This document shows positions 8,804 through 18,930 of a stretch of DNA of 64,000 nt, in pieces. The notes under the pieces are model-generated. The model did not search any database. It was not told the origin of the DNA and saw only the letters and a list, made by a program, of their open reading frames with translations. The translations under genes were made by a program, and so were the position numbers. Positions within the stretch are counted from its first letter, which is position 1. Every line of letters starts with the position of its first letter. The stretch comes from an uncultured Burkholderiaceae bacterium. Lineage in GTDB: Bacteria; Pseudomonadota; Gammaproteobacteria; Burkholderiales; Burkholderiaceae. The stretch spans positions 1 through 64,000 of the forward strand of contig CALMPB010000326.1 in assembly GCA_937871985.1 (NCBI GenBank). The letters run 5' to 3'.

Positions 8804-9283
8804 TCAATCCGCCCGCCCTTCGCCCTTTATCAAAGCCTTGAGCTTGGCGCTGGTCAGTGTGCCGCTGACCGCCTGCTGGCTGCCGTCGGAGCGGATGATC
8901 AGCGTGCGGGGCGTTTCGCCTCCCCAGCGCGGGTCGATCAGGTAATTCATGCGCTGGGATGATGCCTCGGCGTAGGCTCGCGCGGGGACGCTTTCAGCCT
9001 GCGCGGATTTCAGCCGCTTGACGATCTCGTCGCGCTGGTCGATGTTGTCGATGTTGACGGTTACCGCTTGAATATCCCCATCGGCACCGCTCAGAGTCGC
9101 CAGCTCGCGCAGATTGGCCTCGCAATAGACGCAATAGAGCGACCACAACTCGACGACCCGCACCCCGCGAGGCGGAGGCTTCAACAACGCGGGCACATCC
9201 GTGGTGCGCAGCGGCTCCAACGGCGCGGAAACCGCCGGGAAAGCCATCAACAGCGAAATAAGCGGAATAAATAGTTTCTTCAT
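8804..9283 (-). CDS. exported thioredoxin-like (TlpA-type) protein
   Basis: 159-residue periplasmic thiol-disulfide protein. It has a cleavable signal peptide (residues 1-20, cut after AVSA) and a thioredoxin fold with active site C51-V-Y-C54 in the WSLYCVYC context. The later cis-Pro loop is GGETPRTLII, and the C-terminal half resembles TlpA/AhpC-TSA proteins. The ATG at 9283 overlaps the stop of the upstream sialidase-like gene (ATGA), so the two are coupled and probably act together in the envelope. Cys-rich clusters in the partner suggest it could be a reductase for that protein, which is inference. Confidence 0.85.
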   Translation of the reverse strand: MKKLFIPLISLLMAFPAVSAPLEPLRTTDVPALLKPPPRGVRVVELWSLYCVYCEANLRELATLSGADGDIQAVTVNIDNIDQRDEIVKRLKSAQAESVPARAYAEASSQRMNYLIDPRWGGETPRTLIIRSDGSQQAVSGTLTSAKLKALIKGEGRAD

Positions 9284-10476
9284 CGTGCAGACTCGGCCGC
9301 CGGCACCAGGCGAAAGCCGCCGGTGGTATCCCATGCCACAAAGGCTTGATTCTTGGCATTCAACAGCAACTGCGGGGATCCCGCCGCCGCATCGGTGCGG
9401 GCGATTTCACGGGCGGCATCAAAATGGACGCCGCCGTCGCTCGACTCGCGCATCATGAGCTTCATGCCTTCGGCACCCACCTGGTTCCAGGCAATCCACA
9501 CCTGCCGGCCCGCCACCGCGATGTCGGCATGGGCCGCGCCAAGCTGCGCCACCTGTTGCAGATGCCGGGGCGGCTGCCCCGGCTCCAGCTGCCCGTACCA
9601 GATGGTCGGCGCATCGTCCTTGGCGGAAAACCAGACAGCGTGGCGCACGCCGTCGGCCCCCACAGCCAGTCCCGGACCTTGATGCGGGCACGCCTCGACA
9701 TGCCATTGTGTATACGTGGCACGGGCCGGTTCGTCCACGATGGCGCCGCCGCGCAATAACGCATAAGTATGGTCGCGGATATTGCCGGGGTAGTCGGCAC
9801 GCCAGAAGGCGGCGACACCATCGTTCGGCGCCTCCGACAATGCGATGCGGCAGCAATCGCAGCTATGGTCGACCAGCTTGTGCTCCGGGCCGAAGCTCTT
9901 GCCATGGTCGTTCGACCAGGCATAGTAGACCGCCGTGCCAAGGTAATCCTTTCCTTGCGAACGAGCCGCCTCGAAATCTCGCCGATCGATCCAGGCGATC
10001 AGGATGCTCCCCTTGGCATCCACCTGCATCGCATCCAGGCGGTGCGTGATTTCGGCGCCATCGCGATGCACCTTGACGGGCTTGGAAAAATGCTTGCCGC
10101 CGTCCACGGAGCGGCTGAAAAACACATAGCCTGTATAGGGCTTGGGCAGCGACTCGGTCCAACTGATGTAGATTTCCCCGCCTTTGCCAAGCGCGATTTT
10201 GGGCTTGTCCTCTCCCATGGTGAAAATCGGCGCCGCCTTGGCATTGACCATGACCGGCGCGCTTAGCGTGCGGCCCAGATCATTCGAGTGGCGCAGCACC
10301 AGGTGACCGCCCTTCGCGCTGACCACCCACAGTTGGCCATCGGGCCCGAAGGCAGCGCTGGTGGCCACCCCCGACTCCATGCTGTGGCCACCCATGTTCA
10401 TGCCCTCGTGGGCAAAGATACCCCATGGCATCGCAAGAAGGGCCAATATCCATAGTAAACGTGACAGTATGTTCAT
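9280..10476 (-). CDS. exported sialidase-fold (BNR-like) beta-propeller protein
   Basis: 398-residue secreted protein with a signal peptide (about residues 1-22, ending GIFA). The mature N-terminus begins HEGMNMGGHSM, a Met/His-rich stretch like those binding copper. Several repeats of the type SNDHGKSFG and SVDGGKHFS match BNR/sialidase Asp boxes, so the body is a six-bladed propeller. The segment DHSCDCC carries three closely spaced cysteines. The ATG at 10476 has AAAGG upstream; a longer reading to 10554 has no ribosome site. True sialidase activity is doubtful because no Arg triad could be assigned. A metal- or redox-related envelope role fits the coupled thioredoxin-like gene and is inference. 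Confidence 0.75.
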   Translation of the reverse strand: MNILSRLLWILALLAMPWGIFAHEGMNMGGHSMESGVATSAAFGPDGQLWVVSAKGGHLVLRHSNDLGRTLSAPVMVNAKAAPIFTMGEDKPKIALGKGGEIYISWTESLPKPYTGYVFFSRSVDGGKHFSKPVKVHRDGAEITHRLDAMQVDAKGSILIAWIDRRDFEAARSQGKDYLGTAVYYAWSNDHGKSFGPEHKLVDHSCDCCRIALSEAPNDGVAAFWRADYPGNIRDHTYALLRGGAIVDEPARATYTQWHVEACPHQGPGLAVGADGVRHAVWFSAKDDAPTIWYGQLEPGQPPRHLQQVAQLGAAHADIAVAGRQVWIAWNQVGAEGMKLMMRESSDGGVHFDAAREIARTDAAAGSPQLLLNAKNQAFVAWDTTGGFRLVPAAESAR

Positions 10477-10646
10477 TTCATTACCTTTATCGCGAGAATA
10501 CCATCGACAGCCCCTTCCCGCTCCGGCATGGACAGGAGCCGGGGACTGATCCACTACCTCTCGGCCATCGACCCGAACCAGCGCCAGAAGTGCGAGAGGC
10601 CCTCGGGCTGATGGTCAACTCCGCGATAACCCGCTAGAATAAAGGC
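10477..10646. other. intergenic region upstream of sialidase-like gene and riboswitch
   Basis: Part of the 303-bp gap between the divergent sialidase-like and MutS-like genes. It holds GC-rich partial inverted repeats (CCTCTCG near 10556 against CGAGAGG near 10593). It also holds a -10-like TAGAAT at 10635-10640 for the rightward riboswitch transcript; no good -35 is visible. I see no gene in it. Confidence 0.4.
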
Positions 10647-10702
10647 GGGAGATGGCATTCCTCCCAGACCAACCGCCCGATTCCGGGTTGATGATGCCTA
10701 CG
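10647..10702 (+). ncRNA. fluoride riboswitch (crcB motif) aptamer
   Basis: The sequence fits the fluoride aptamer. Stem P1 is GGGAG (10647-10651) with CTCCC (10661-10665), enclosing ATGGCATT. The second stem is CCCG (10676-10679) with CGGG (10684-10687). The conserved TGATGATGCCTACG follows, whose ATGCC (10694-10698) can form the pseudoknot with GGCAT (10654-10658). It lies in the leader of the two MutS-like genes, about 80 bp before the first start codon, and is followed at once by a terminator that shares its 3' end. Fluoride binding should favour read-through. Association of this motif with mutS-like genes has been noted when the motif was described. Confidence 0.9.
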
Positions 10703-10736
10703 CTAACCTCGGCAGCCGAGGCCCGTAGGCATTTTT
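10695..10736 (+). terminator. intrinsic terminator, fluoride riboswitch expression platform
   Basis: TGCCTACG (10695-10702) pairs with CGTAGGCA (10724-10731) and is followed by TTTTT (10732-10736). An inner hairpin CCTCGG-CAG-CCGAGG (10707-10721) extends the stem. The 5' arm overlaps the aptamer's conserved 3' end and pseudoknot strand, so ligand-stabilised folding and terminator formation are mutually exclusive. Confidence 0.88.
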
Positions 10737-10779
10737 GCGAGCTTTCGCTGTCGCCAACTTGACGAAGTCGAGGCACGCA

Positions 10780-12405
10780 ATGGCGAATCCTAAATCCCTT
10801 CCAGTCCGGCAATTCCTTCCGAACGAGCCATCCAGGCCGGCGGCGGGCTGCCCGCCCGGCACCATGCCGGCGTTCAGCGTTTTGTTCACCGATCCACAGC
10901 GCAGCATGCGCGCTGCGACGAACATGCCGCCACAGCCCGGCTATTTCGTCGACCTGAATCTCGATCAGGCCATTGACGCCATCATCGCGGCCCGCCAGGA
11001 ATACAACCTCGCGGGCATTTTTCGAGATCCGCTGCGCGTCGAGGACGACGTCGAGTACCGCCACGAGGTGTTTCGCGATCTTGAAGAACAACCTTTGCTG
11101 CGCGCGCTGGAGGCCTTCGCCGTGGACATGCGCAGGATGCGCGAGCACCTCGCGCAGGCTGAAAAGCTTCATTATCCCTACCAGGAAAAACGCTGGTACA
11201 TCGAAGCGGTCATGATCTATTGCACGGCCGTGGGCGCCTTGGATCGGGCACTGGCGGCCAGCGCCGCGAAATCCCGGGCCATTGGGCGCGAGCTGCGCAA
11301 ATACTTATCCGCCTATGCGGACTCCCAGGAGTTCAAGGCGCTCTTCGACGACGTGCGCGAACTGCTGTCCGAGCTGGACGCCATTGCCTACAGCATCCAT
11401 ATTTCGGGCGATACCTTGAGCGTACGCGCCTACGACAACGAACCCGACTACAGCGCGGTGATCGAGGCGGCCTTCCAGAAATTCCGGCAAGGCGCCGTTC
11501 ACGATCATCTTGTTCAGTTTCACGAGTATCCGGACATGAATGCCATAGAGGCGAAAGTGCTGGAATTCGTCGCGCTGCTGAACCCGGATGCTTTCCGCCG
11601 GCTCGACGAGCTTTGGGCGCGAAGCAAGGATTACCTGGATCCGACCATTGCCGAGTTCGATCGGGAGATCCAGTTCTATCTGGCGTATCTGGAACATATG
11701 ACGCTGTTCAACGAGGCCGGCCGCCCTTTCTGCTATCCACGCGTCAGCGAATCGGACAAGCATGTTTACGCCAAAGACTGCTTCGACATCGCCCTTGGCA
11801 AGAAGCTGCTTTCCATGAACAAGAAGATCGTATGCAATGACGTCGAACTCAAGGATGGCGAGCGCATGATCGTCGTCAGCGGGCCGAATCAAGGAGGCAA
11901 AACCACCTTCGCGCGCATGTTCGGGCAGGTGTTCTATCTGGCCGCCATGGGCTGCCCGGTGCCGGGAACCGAAGCCAGGCTGCTCTTGTGCGACGGCATA
12001 TTCACGCATTTCGAGCGGCAGGAGAACATCGACAATCTTCGTGGCAAGCTCAAGGACGATCTCGTCAGGATCCACCAGATATTGAGCTCGGCCAGCCCGC
12101 GCGGCATCCTGGTCATGAACGAGATCTTCACCTCGACATCGCTGACCGACGGGCTATACCTGAGTCAAAAGGTCATGGAGAAAGCGATCGAGCTGGACGT
12201 CATTGGGGTATGGGTGACGTTCATCGACGAACTGGCATCGTATGGCGACAGTGTGGTGAGCATGGTCAGCAGCGTCGACCCCTCGCAAACGGTGCGCACG
12301 TTCAAGATCGTCCGGGCTCGCGCAACGGGCCGCTCATACGCCATGGCCCTGGCGCAAAAATATGGCTTGCTCTCCGAGCGCATAAAAGAACGGGTGCAAT
12401 CATGA
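10780..12405 (+). CDS. MutS-related ATPase, first of a pair
   Basis: 541-residue protein made of the MutS lever/clamp helical region and the C-terminal ABC-type ATPase domain. It lacks the mismatch-recognition N-terminal domain. Walker A is GPNQGGKTT (from residue 368). The Walker B segment reads LVMNEIF, with Asn where classical MutS has Asp before catalytic Glu448. The following STSLTDG corresponds to the MutS signature/D-loop. The chosen ATG at 10780 has GAGG six bases upstream. It lies behind a fluoride riboswitch and overlaps the second MutS-like gene by ATGA, suggesting a heterodimer. Role in fluoride tolerance or nucleic-acid surveillance is unknown. Confidence 0.88.
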   Translation: MANPKSLPVRQFLPNEPSRPAAGCPPGTMPAFSVLFTDPQRSMRAATNMPPQPGYFVDLNLDQAIDAIIAARQEYNLAGIFRDPLRVEDDVEYRHEVFRDLEEQPLLRALEAFAVDMRRMREHLAQAEKLHYPYQEKRWYIEAVMIYCTAVGALDRALAASAAKSRAIGRELRKYLSAYADSQEFKALFDDVRELLSELDAIAYSIHISGDTLSVRAYDNEPDYSAVIEAAFQKFRQGAVHDHLVQFHEYPDMNAIEAKVLEFVALLNPDAFRRLDELWARSKDYLDPTIAEFDREIQFYLAYLEHMTLFNEAGRPFCYPRVSESDKHVYAKDCFDIALGKKLLSMNKKIVCNDVELKDGERMIVVSGPNQGGKTTFARMFGQVFYLAAMGCPVPGTEARLLLCDGIFTHFERQENIDNLRGKLKDDLVRIHQILSSASPRGILVMNEIFTSTSLTDGLYLSQKVMEKAIELDVIGVWVTFIDELASYGDSVVSMVSSVDPSQTVRTFKIVRARATGRSYAMALAQKYGLLSERIKERVQS

Positions 12406-13913
12406 AAGTCCATTTGATGTACGAAAATCGCGATTTCGACCTGGACGCCCCGCTGCCGTTGAACGGCCGCGAACTGATCGACGATCTGGAACTCGACACA
12501 CTTGTTCAGGCCATGGCGGGCGACGATGAATTCCTGCAGAAAGTTGCGCGCACCGCCCTGCTCACTTCGGTAAAGACCGACATCGCAACGGTTGCGCATC
12601 GCCAGGCCGCGCTGCGGGATTCGTTGGAAAACAGGGAGGTCGTCCGGCAGCTCTACCAGTTGTCCATCGACGCGCTCGAGCTGAAGCAAAAAGGCTACTG
12701 GGGCATTGGCCTGCATTATCCGCTTGCCAACCTGCATAGCTCGATGGAGGTCATCAATGTCTTGATACCGAAATTCGAAGAGCTGCGGGATACGGCCAAC
12801 CGCGTCGCGCCACAGTTCGCTTCGCCAGGCTGGAAGCGGCTTTTCGCAACGTTGAGCGAAGAACTGGGCGAAGACTACATCGAGCAGGTGCGGGGCCATC
12901 TGAAAACCTTGAAATTTCGCCATGGCATTCCAGTCAGCGCACACCTGGGCCAGGGAAACCGCGGCAACGAGTATGTGCTTCGCACTCCGTCAAGCGATGG
13001 ACACAATTGGCTGACCCGCTTGTTTTTCAAGAAGTCGCCGTCTTATAGCTATACCCTTCCCCCTCGGGACGAAAACGGCGCCCGCGCCCTGTCGGAACTC
13101 GCGGATCGGGGAATCAATCTGGTCGCCAACGCGCTGGCCCAGTCGGCTGAACACGTTGCCAGCTTCTTTACGCTGTTGCGCGCCGAACTGGCGTTCCACG
13201 TATGCGGCATAAACCTGTGCGAAAGCCTGTCCAGGCTCGACGAGCCAATCACCTTTCCCAACGCGCTGCAGTCCGATCGACGCCAGTCGAGCTTCGAGGA
13301 TCTGTACGACGTTTGCCTGGCATTGAAAATGGGCAAGAAAGTGGCGGCCAACACCCTCGACCTTGAGGACAGCCGCCTGGTGATCGTCACAGGCGCCAAT
13401 CAGGGAGGCAAATCTTCCTTTTTGCGCAGCATCGGCGTTGCGCAGCTCATGATGCAAAGCGGCATGTTCGTCTGCGCGAAAACGTTTTCGGCCAATTTAT
13501 GCGAGGGGTTGTACACGCACTACAAGCGCGAAGAAGACACGGCGATGGAAAGCGGCAAATTCGACGAGGAGCTCAAGCGCATGAGTTCCATCGTCGACCT
13601 GGTTTCTGCCGATGCCCTGCTCCTATTCAACGAGTCCTTTGCCTCGACCAACGAGCGGGAGGGCTCCGAGGTCGCCAGGACGATTACCGACGCCCTGCTG
13701 GAATGCGGCGTAAAGGTGTTTTTCGTGACGCATCAATATGCATTCGCGCACGGCCTGTACACCCAGCCGGTCGATCGGGCCGCTTACCTTCTTGCCGAGC
13801 GCCTTGAAGATGGAACCCGCACTTTCCATGTCAAACCCGGAGAGCCTCAGCAAACGAGCTACGGAGCCGATTTGTATAAGGAAATTTTCGAACCGGCAGG
13901 CCCGTCCGTCTGA
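12402..13913 (+). CDS. MutS-related ATPase, second of a pair
   Basis: 503-residue partner of the preceding gene, coupled through an ATGA overlap that fixes its start at 12402. It has an N-terminal helical region and a MutS-type ATPase domain with Walker A GANQGGKSS (from residue 331). The Walker B-equivalent is LLLFNESFAST (N410, E411), again with Asn in place of Asp. It ends EPAGPSV. It shares no mismatch-binding domain with MutS1. Two different half-proteins with the same deviation in a fluoride-riboswitch operon suggest a conserved specialised complex; the biochemical role is not known to me. Confidence 0.88.
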   Translation: MKVHLMYENRDFDLDAPLPLNGRELIDDLELDTLVQAMAGDDEFLQKVARTALLTSVKTDIATVAHRQAALRDSLENREVVRQLYQLSIDALELKQKGYWGIGLHYPLANLHSSMEVINVLIPKFEELRDTANRVAPQFASPGWKRLFATLSEELGEDYIEQVRGHLKTLKFRHGIPVSAHLGQGNRGNEYVLRTPSSDGHNWLTRLFFKKSPSYSYTLPPRDENGARALSELADRGINLVANALAQSAEHVASFFTLLRAELAFHVCGINLCESLSRLDEPITFPNALQSDRRQSSFEDLYDVCLALKMGKKVAANTLDLEDSRLVIVTGANQGGKSSFLRSIGVAQLMMQSGMFVCAKTFSANLCEGLYTHYKREEDTAMESGKFDEELKRMSSIVDLVSADALLLFNESFASTNEREGSEVARTITDALLECGVKVFFVTHQYAFAHGLYTQPVDRAAYLLAERLEDGTRTFHVKPGEPQQTSYGADLYKEIFEPAGPSV

Positions 13914-13964
13914 AGCCAGCAGACGCAGGAACAAGCCATCGGCGTACAGCCCGCCTCGCGTCTG

Positions 13965-14624
13965 TCATCCTCCAAGCAAGCTGGCCGCGATATTGATCGA
14001 CAGCCCGACAATGGCCACATTGAACAGGAAGCAAAGCACGGACTGCGCCAGAACCGCCTTGCGCGTGCCGTTGCCCATGACGGCCACATCCGAAGTCTGG
14101 ACGGCCACGACTATGGTGAAGGAAAAATAAAGGAAATCCCAATAGTCGGGCTTCTGCTCGTCGTCGGGGAAGCGCAAGGGCCGCCTTTCAGGCTGCGAGC
14201 GATAAAACAGCCGAGCATACTGATGCGTGAACAGGACGCCAAGCAGGCACCACGAGCCGAATACGGTGACAGCGGTAAAAACGTAATGCGAGAAGCGCTG
14301 GCCGGCGGACAGACCATGGGCGGCCGGCAGCTCGAGAATGACGGCGCCAAGGCTTACCATGCAAGCGACCGACATGACCGCCAATACCGCCGCCCAACTC
14401 TTGTCCTCTTGCGCGGCAAGCTTGCGGACTCTGGGGGCGTCGGCCCGCATCATCATCCAGCCAGTCAATGCCAGATAGAGCCACACCATGACATTCCAGC
14501 CGGCCAATATCTGATGGGCGATGGTCTCCTGCGAGGAAAAGAAAGCCAGGGCGACAATTACGCCGGCCGCGACAGCGACAAGCAAGCGCTGATGATTGTA
14601 AAAAAAATGGCGCGTTGCAAGCAT
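13965..14624 (-). CDS. DUF1345 inner-membrane protein
   Basis: 219-residue integral membrane protein with about five hydrophobic helices and the DUF1345 signature DYWDFLYFSFTIVVAVQTSDV followed by a final helix. The ATG at 14624 follows GAGGAG, so the longer reading to 14693 is rejected. It resembles small ion-channel-like proteins in having a pore-like loop between the last two helices, but no function is established. It is convergent with the MutS-like operon (51-bp gap) and downstream of copZ on the same strand with a 130-bp gap. A link to copper is not shown. Confidence 0.85.
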   Translation of the reverse strand: MLATRHFFYNHQRLLVAVAAGVIVALAFFSSQETIAHQILAGWNVMVWLYLALTGWMMMRADAPRVRKLAAQEDKSWAAVLAVMSVACMVSLGAVILELPAAHGLSAGQRFSHYVFTAVTVFGSWCLLGVLFTHQYARLFYRSQPERRPLRFPDDEQKPDYWDFLYFSFTIVVAVQTSDVAVMGNGTRKAVLAQSVLCFLFNVAIVGLSINIAASLLGG

Positions 14625-14754
14625 TTTATTCTCCTCGTTGCCTGAAGCCGCATTGCCGCGGCATAAGTCCAAGCCGTGGCTACGCAAATGCATGATTGCC
14701 CGAACCGGGCTTCAGACTATGCCTTTTCAGTTTTTCGTCCGGCGGCAAAGCCGG

Positions 14755-14958
14755 CTACGCACCGACGACAGGCGTGTACCCTGCCTCGCGGATGGCGGCG
14801 GCAATGACATCGGCGCTGGACGCCGCCCCTTCGACGCGAACCCGATGGCTTTCCAGGTCGATATCCACCGTCGCGTCCGGAGCCGCCTCCTTGACCGCCT
14901 TGGTGACAGCGCTTACGCAATGACCGCAGGTCATGTCCATCACTTCGAACTCAAGCAT
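14755..14958 (-). CDS. copZ: copper chaperone CopZ (HMA domain)
   Basis: 67-residue heavy-metal-associated domain protein of ferredoxin-like fold. It carries the metal site M9-T-C-G-H-C14 and the usual C-terminal GYTPVV strand. It delivers Cu(I) to the P-type ATPase CopA encoded 0.5 kb away. The ATG at 14958 has GGAG upstream, and the promoter has a MerR-family 19-bp spacer (see 14991-15021). It is divergent from cueR. Confidence 0.93.
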   Translation of the reverse strand: MLEFEVMDMTCGHCVSAVTKAVKEAAPDATVDIDLESHRVRVEGAASSADVIAAAIREAGYTPVVGA

Positions 14959-14990
14959 TGCTTTCTCCGCAAATAAAAAGTTGTGGCTTC

Positions 14991-15021
14991 AATGTAGGCC
15001 TTCCTACAATGGTAACGTCAA
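14991..15021 (-). promoter_or_regulatory. copZ promoter with CueR operator
   Basis: On the minus strand, -35 TTGACG (15021-15016) and -10 TACATT (14996-14991) are separated by 19 bp, the over-long spacer that MerR-family activators untwist. The spacer contains TTACCAT and GGAAGG, matching the copA promoter in this window and the E. coli copA operator pattern. It sits between copZ and the divergent cueR. Confidence 0.82.
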
Positions 15022-15057
15022 CAAGTATTTTCTGGCATATGCATCGGGAGAGCGAAA

Positions 15058-15443
15058 ATGAATATCGGACAGGCGGCCGCCGCTTCGGGTGTGACATCCA
15101 AGATGATCCGCTATTACGAAAGTATAGGCCTGGTCGGCAAAGCCAGCCGGACCCATGCCGGGTACCGCCAATATGCGGATCGCGACGTGCAGACTCTCCG
15201 GTTCATCAAGCGATCGCGCGACCTGGGCTTTTCCCTCGAGCGGATCAAGACGCTCATCGGGCTGTGGGAAAACGACACCCGCAAAAGCGCCGATGTAAAA
15301 AAGCTGGCGAAACAATATATTGCGGAACTGGACGAAGACATTTCGAAACTGCAGTCGATCCGCGACCAACTGGAGCATCTGGCCGCCTGCTGCCAGGGTG
15401 ACAACCGTCCCGACTGCCCCATTCTCGACGGCCTGTCCAAGCC

Positions 15444-15447
<4 letters not shown>
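15058..15447 (+). CDS. cueR: Cu(I)-responsive MerR-family regulator CueR
   Basis: 129-residue MerR-family activator with an N-terminal winged helix ([20 protein letters not shown]), a dimerisation helix and a C-terminal metal loop. S77, C112 and C120 occupy exactly the positions that define monovalent-metal (Cu/Ag/Au) selectivity in CueR; C111 is an additional cysteine. The ATG follows GGGAG. It is divergent from copZ, and its stop overlaps the convergent copA stop by 4 bp. Predicted targets are the two 19-bp-spacer promoters of copZ and copA. Confidence 0.93.
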
Positions 15448-17762
<2,315 letters not shown>

Positions 17763-17813
17763 CGATCTCTCCTTGAAAACGTGGCTGCCGCGAATCGGCG
17801 ACTCCATGACAAA

Positions 17814-17844
17814 ACTTTAGAGCTTCCAATCATGGTAATGTCAA
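17814..17844 (-). promoter_or_regulatory. copA promoter with CueR operator
   Basis: Minus-strand -35 TTGACA (17844-17839) and -10 TAAAGT (17819-17814) are 19 bp apart. The spacer begins TTACCATG and ends with GGAAGCTC, closely matching the copZ promoter. A transcript from here has about a 45-base leader before the copA ATG. Confidence 0.85.
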
Positions 17845-18009
17845 GCGGGCTCCTGCCCTGTGGCCGGAACGCTTCACTTTTTCCAGTTTCTGGCTCAGAA
17901 TTTGGAAGCGACACTCTTGCAGGTTCATCCACCGCGCTGCCTCGGATCTTTGCCCGGCGCAAAACCCCAAGGCCCGGCCAGCCCCCTTCCCGCACCAAGG
18001 AGTCCGACT

Positions 18010-18900
18010 GTGGAACGAAAGAAAGCCAGTGATTTTCCCCCCGGAGTCATGAAATTATTCGATTTCTACGTACACGGCCAGATAGACCGCCGCGAATTCC
18101 TGGAGCGCGCGGCCAAGTTCGCCATCGGCGGCGTCACCGCGGCGGCCATGCTTGAAAGCCTGCAGCCGGATTTCGCGCTGGCCCAACAAGTTCCCACCAA
18201 CGACCCTCGCGTCCAGTCGGAATACCTGGACTACCCTTCCCCCCACGGATCCGGCACCATGCGCGGCTATATGGCCCGCCCCGCCGGCGAAGCCCAGAAG
18301 CTTCCCTGCGTGCTCGTCATCCATGAAAACCGCGGGCTTAACCCTTATATTGAAGACGTGGCGCGGCGCCTGGCCCTGGAAAGCTTCGTGGCCTTCGCGC
18401 CCGACGCCCTGTCGCCCCTGGGCGGGTACCCCGGCGACGAAGACAAGGCCAGGAAGTTGTTCGCCGAACTCGATCCCGCCAAAAGCATCCAGGACTTCAT
18501 CGCGGGATTCGAGTTCCTGAAGACACGCCCCGAATGCAACGGAAAAATCGGAGCAGTGGGCTTTTGCTGGGGGGGAGGCGTCGTCAATACCTTGGCAACG
18601 AAATTGCCCGACCTTGCCGCCGGCGTTCCATTCTACGGCCGCCAGCCCAGCGCCGAGGACACCTCGAAGATCAAGGCTCCGCTGCTCATCCACTATGCCG
18701 GCCTGGACGAAGCCATCGACGCCGGATGGCCCGCATTCGAAAAAGCGCTCAAGGCCAACCATATCGTCTATAAAGAATACATGTATCCCAACGTCCAGCA
18801 CGGCTTCCACAACGACACCACCCCGCGCTACGACGAAGCCGCCGCCAAGCTTGCCTGGCTGCGCACGCTGGACTTCCTGAACAAGTATCTCCGGATATAA
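18010..18900 (+). CDS. Tat-exported dienelactone hydrolase family protein
   Basis: 296-residue alpha/beta hydrolase. The GTG start at 18010 is chosen because AAGGAG lies seven bases upstream; the in-frame ATG at 17860 has none. The N-terminus carries a twin-arginine motif (R27-R28-E-F-L) followed by a hydrophobic stretch, so export by Tat to the periplasm is likely. The DLH domain has nucleophile C186 in GFCWGGG, an Asp after HYAGLDE and His in QHGFHND, the Cys-Asp-His triad. Cytoplasmic ClcD-type enzymes open dienelactones; the exported form is less studied. It lies between copA and an antiporter gene (30-bp gap), suggesting co-transcription with the latter. Confidence 0.9.
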   Translation: MERKKASDFPPGVMKLFDFYVHGQIDRREFLERAAKFAIGGVTAAAMLESLQPDFALAQQVPTNDPRVQSEYLDYPSPHGSGTMRGYMARPAGEAQKLPCVLVIHENRGLNPYIEDVARRLALESFVAFAPDALSPLGGYPGDEDKARKLFAELDPAKSIQDFIAGFEFLKTRPECNGKIGAVGFCWGGGVVNTLATKLPDLAAGVPFYGRQPSAEDTSKIKAPLLIHYAGLDEAIDAGWPAFEKALKANHIVYKEYMYPNVQHGFHNDTTPRYDEAAAKLAWLRTLDFLNKYLRI

Positions 18901-18930
18901 CATTCTTTCTTTTTAAAAGGCATACAACAT

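Noticed and set aside
9280..10476. True sialidase call
   Set aside because: Asp-box-like repeats are present but the catalytic Arg triad, Tyr and Glu could not be assigned, so only the fold is claimed.
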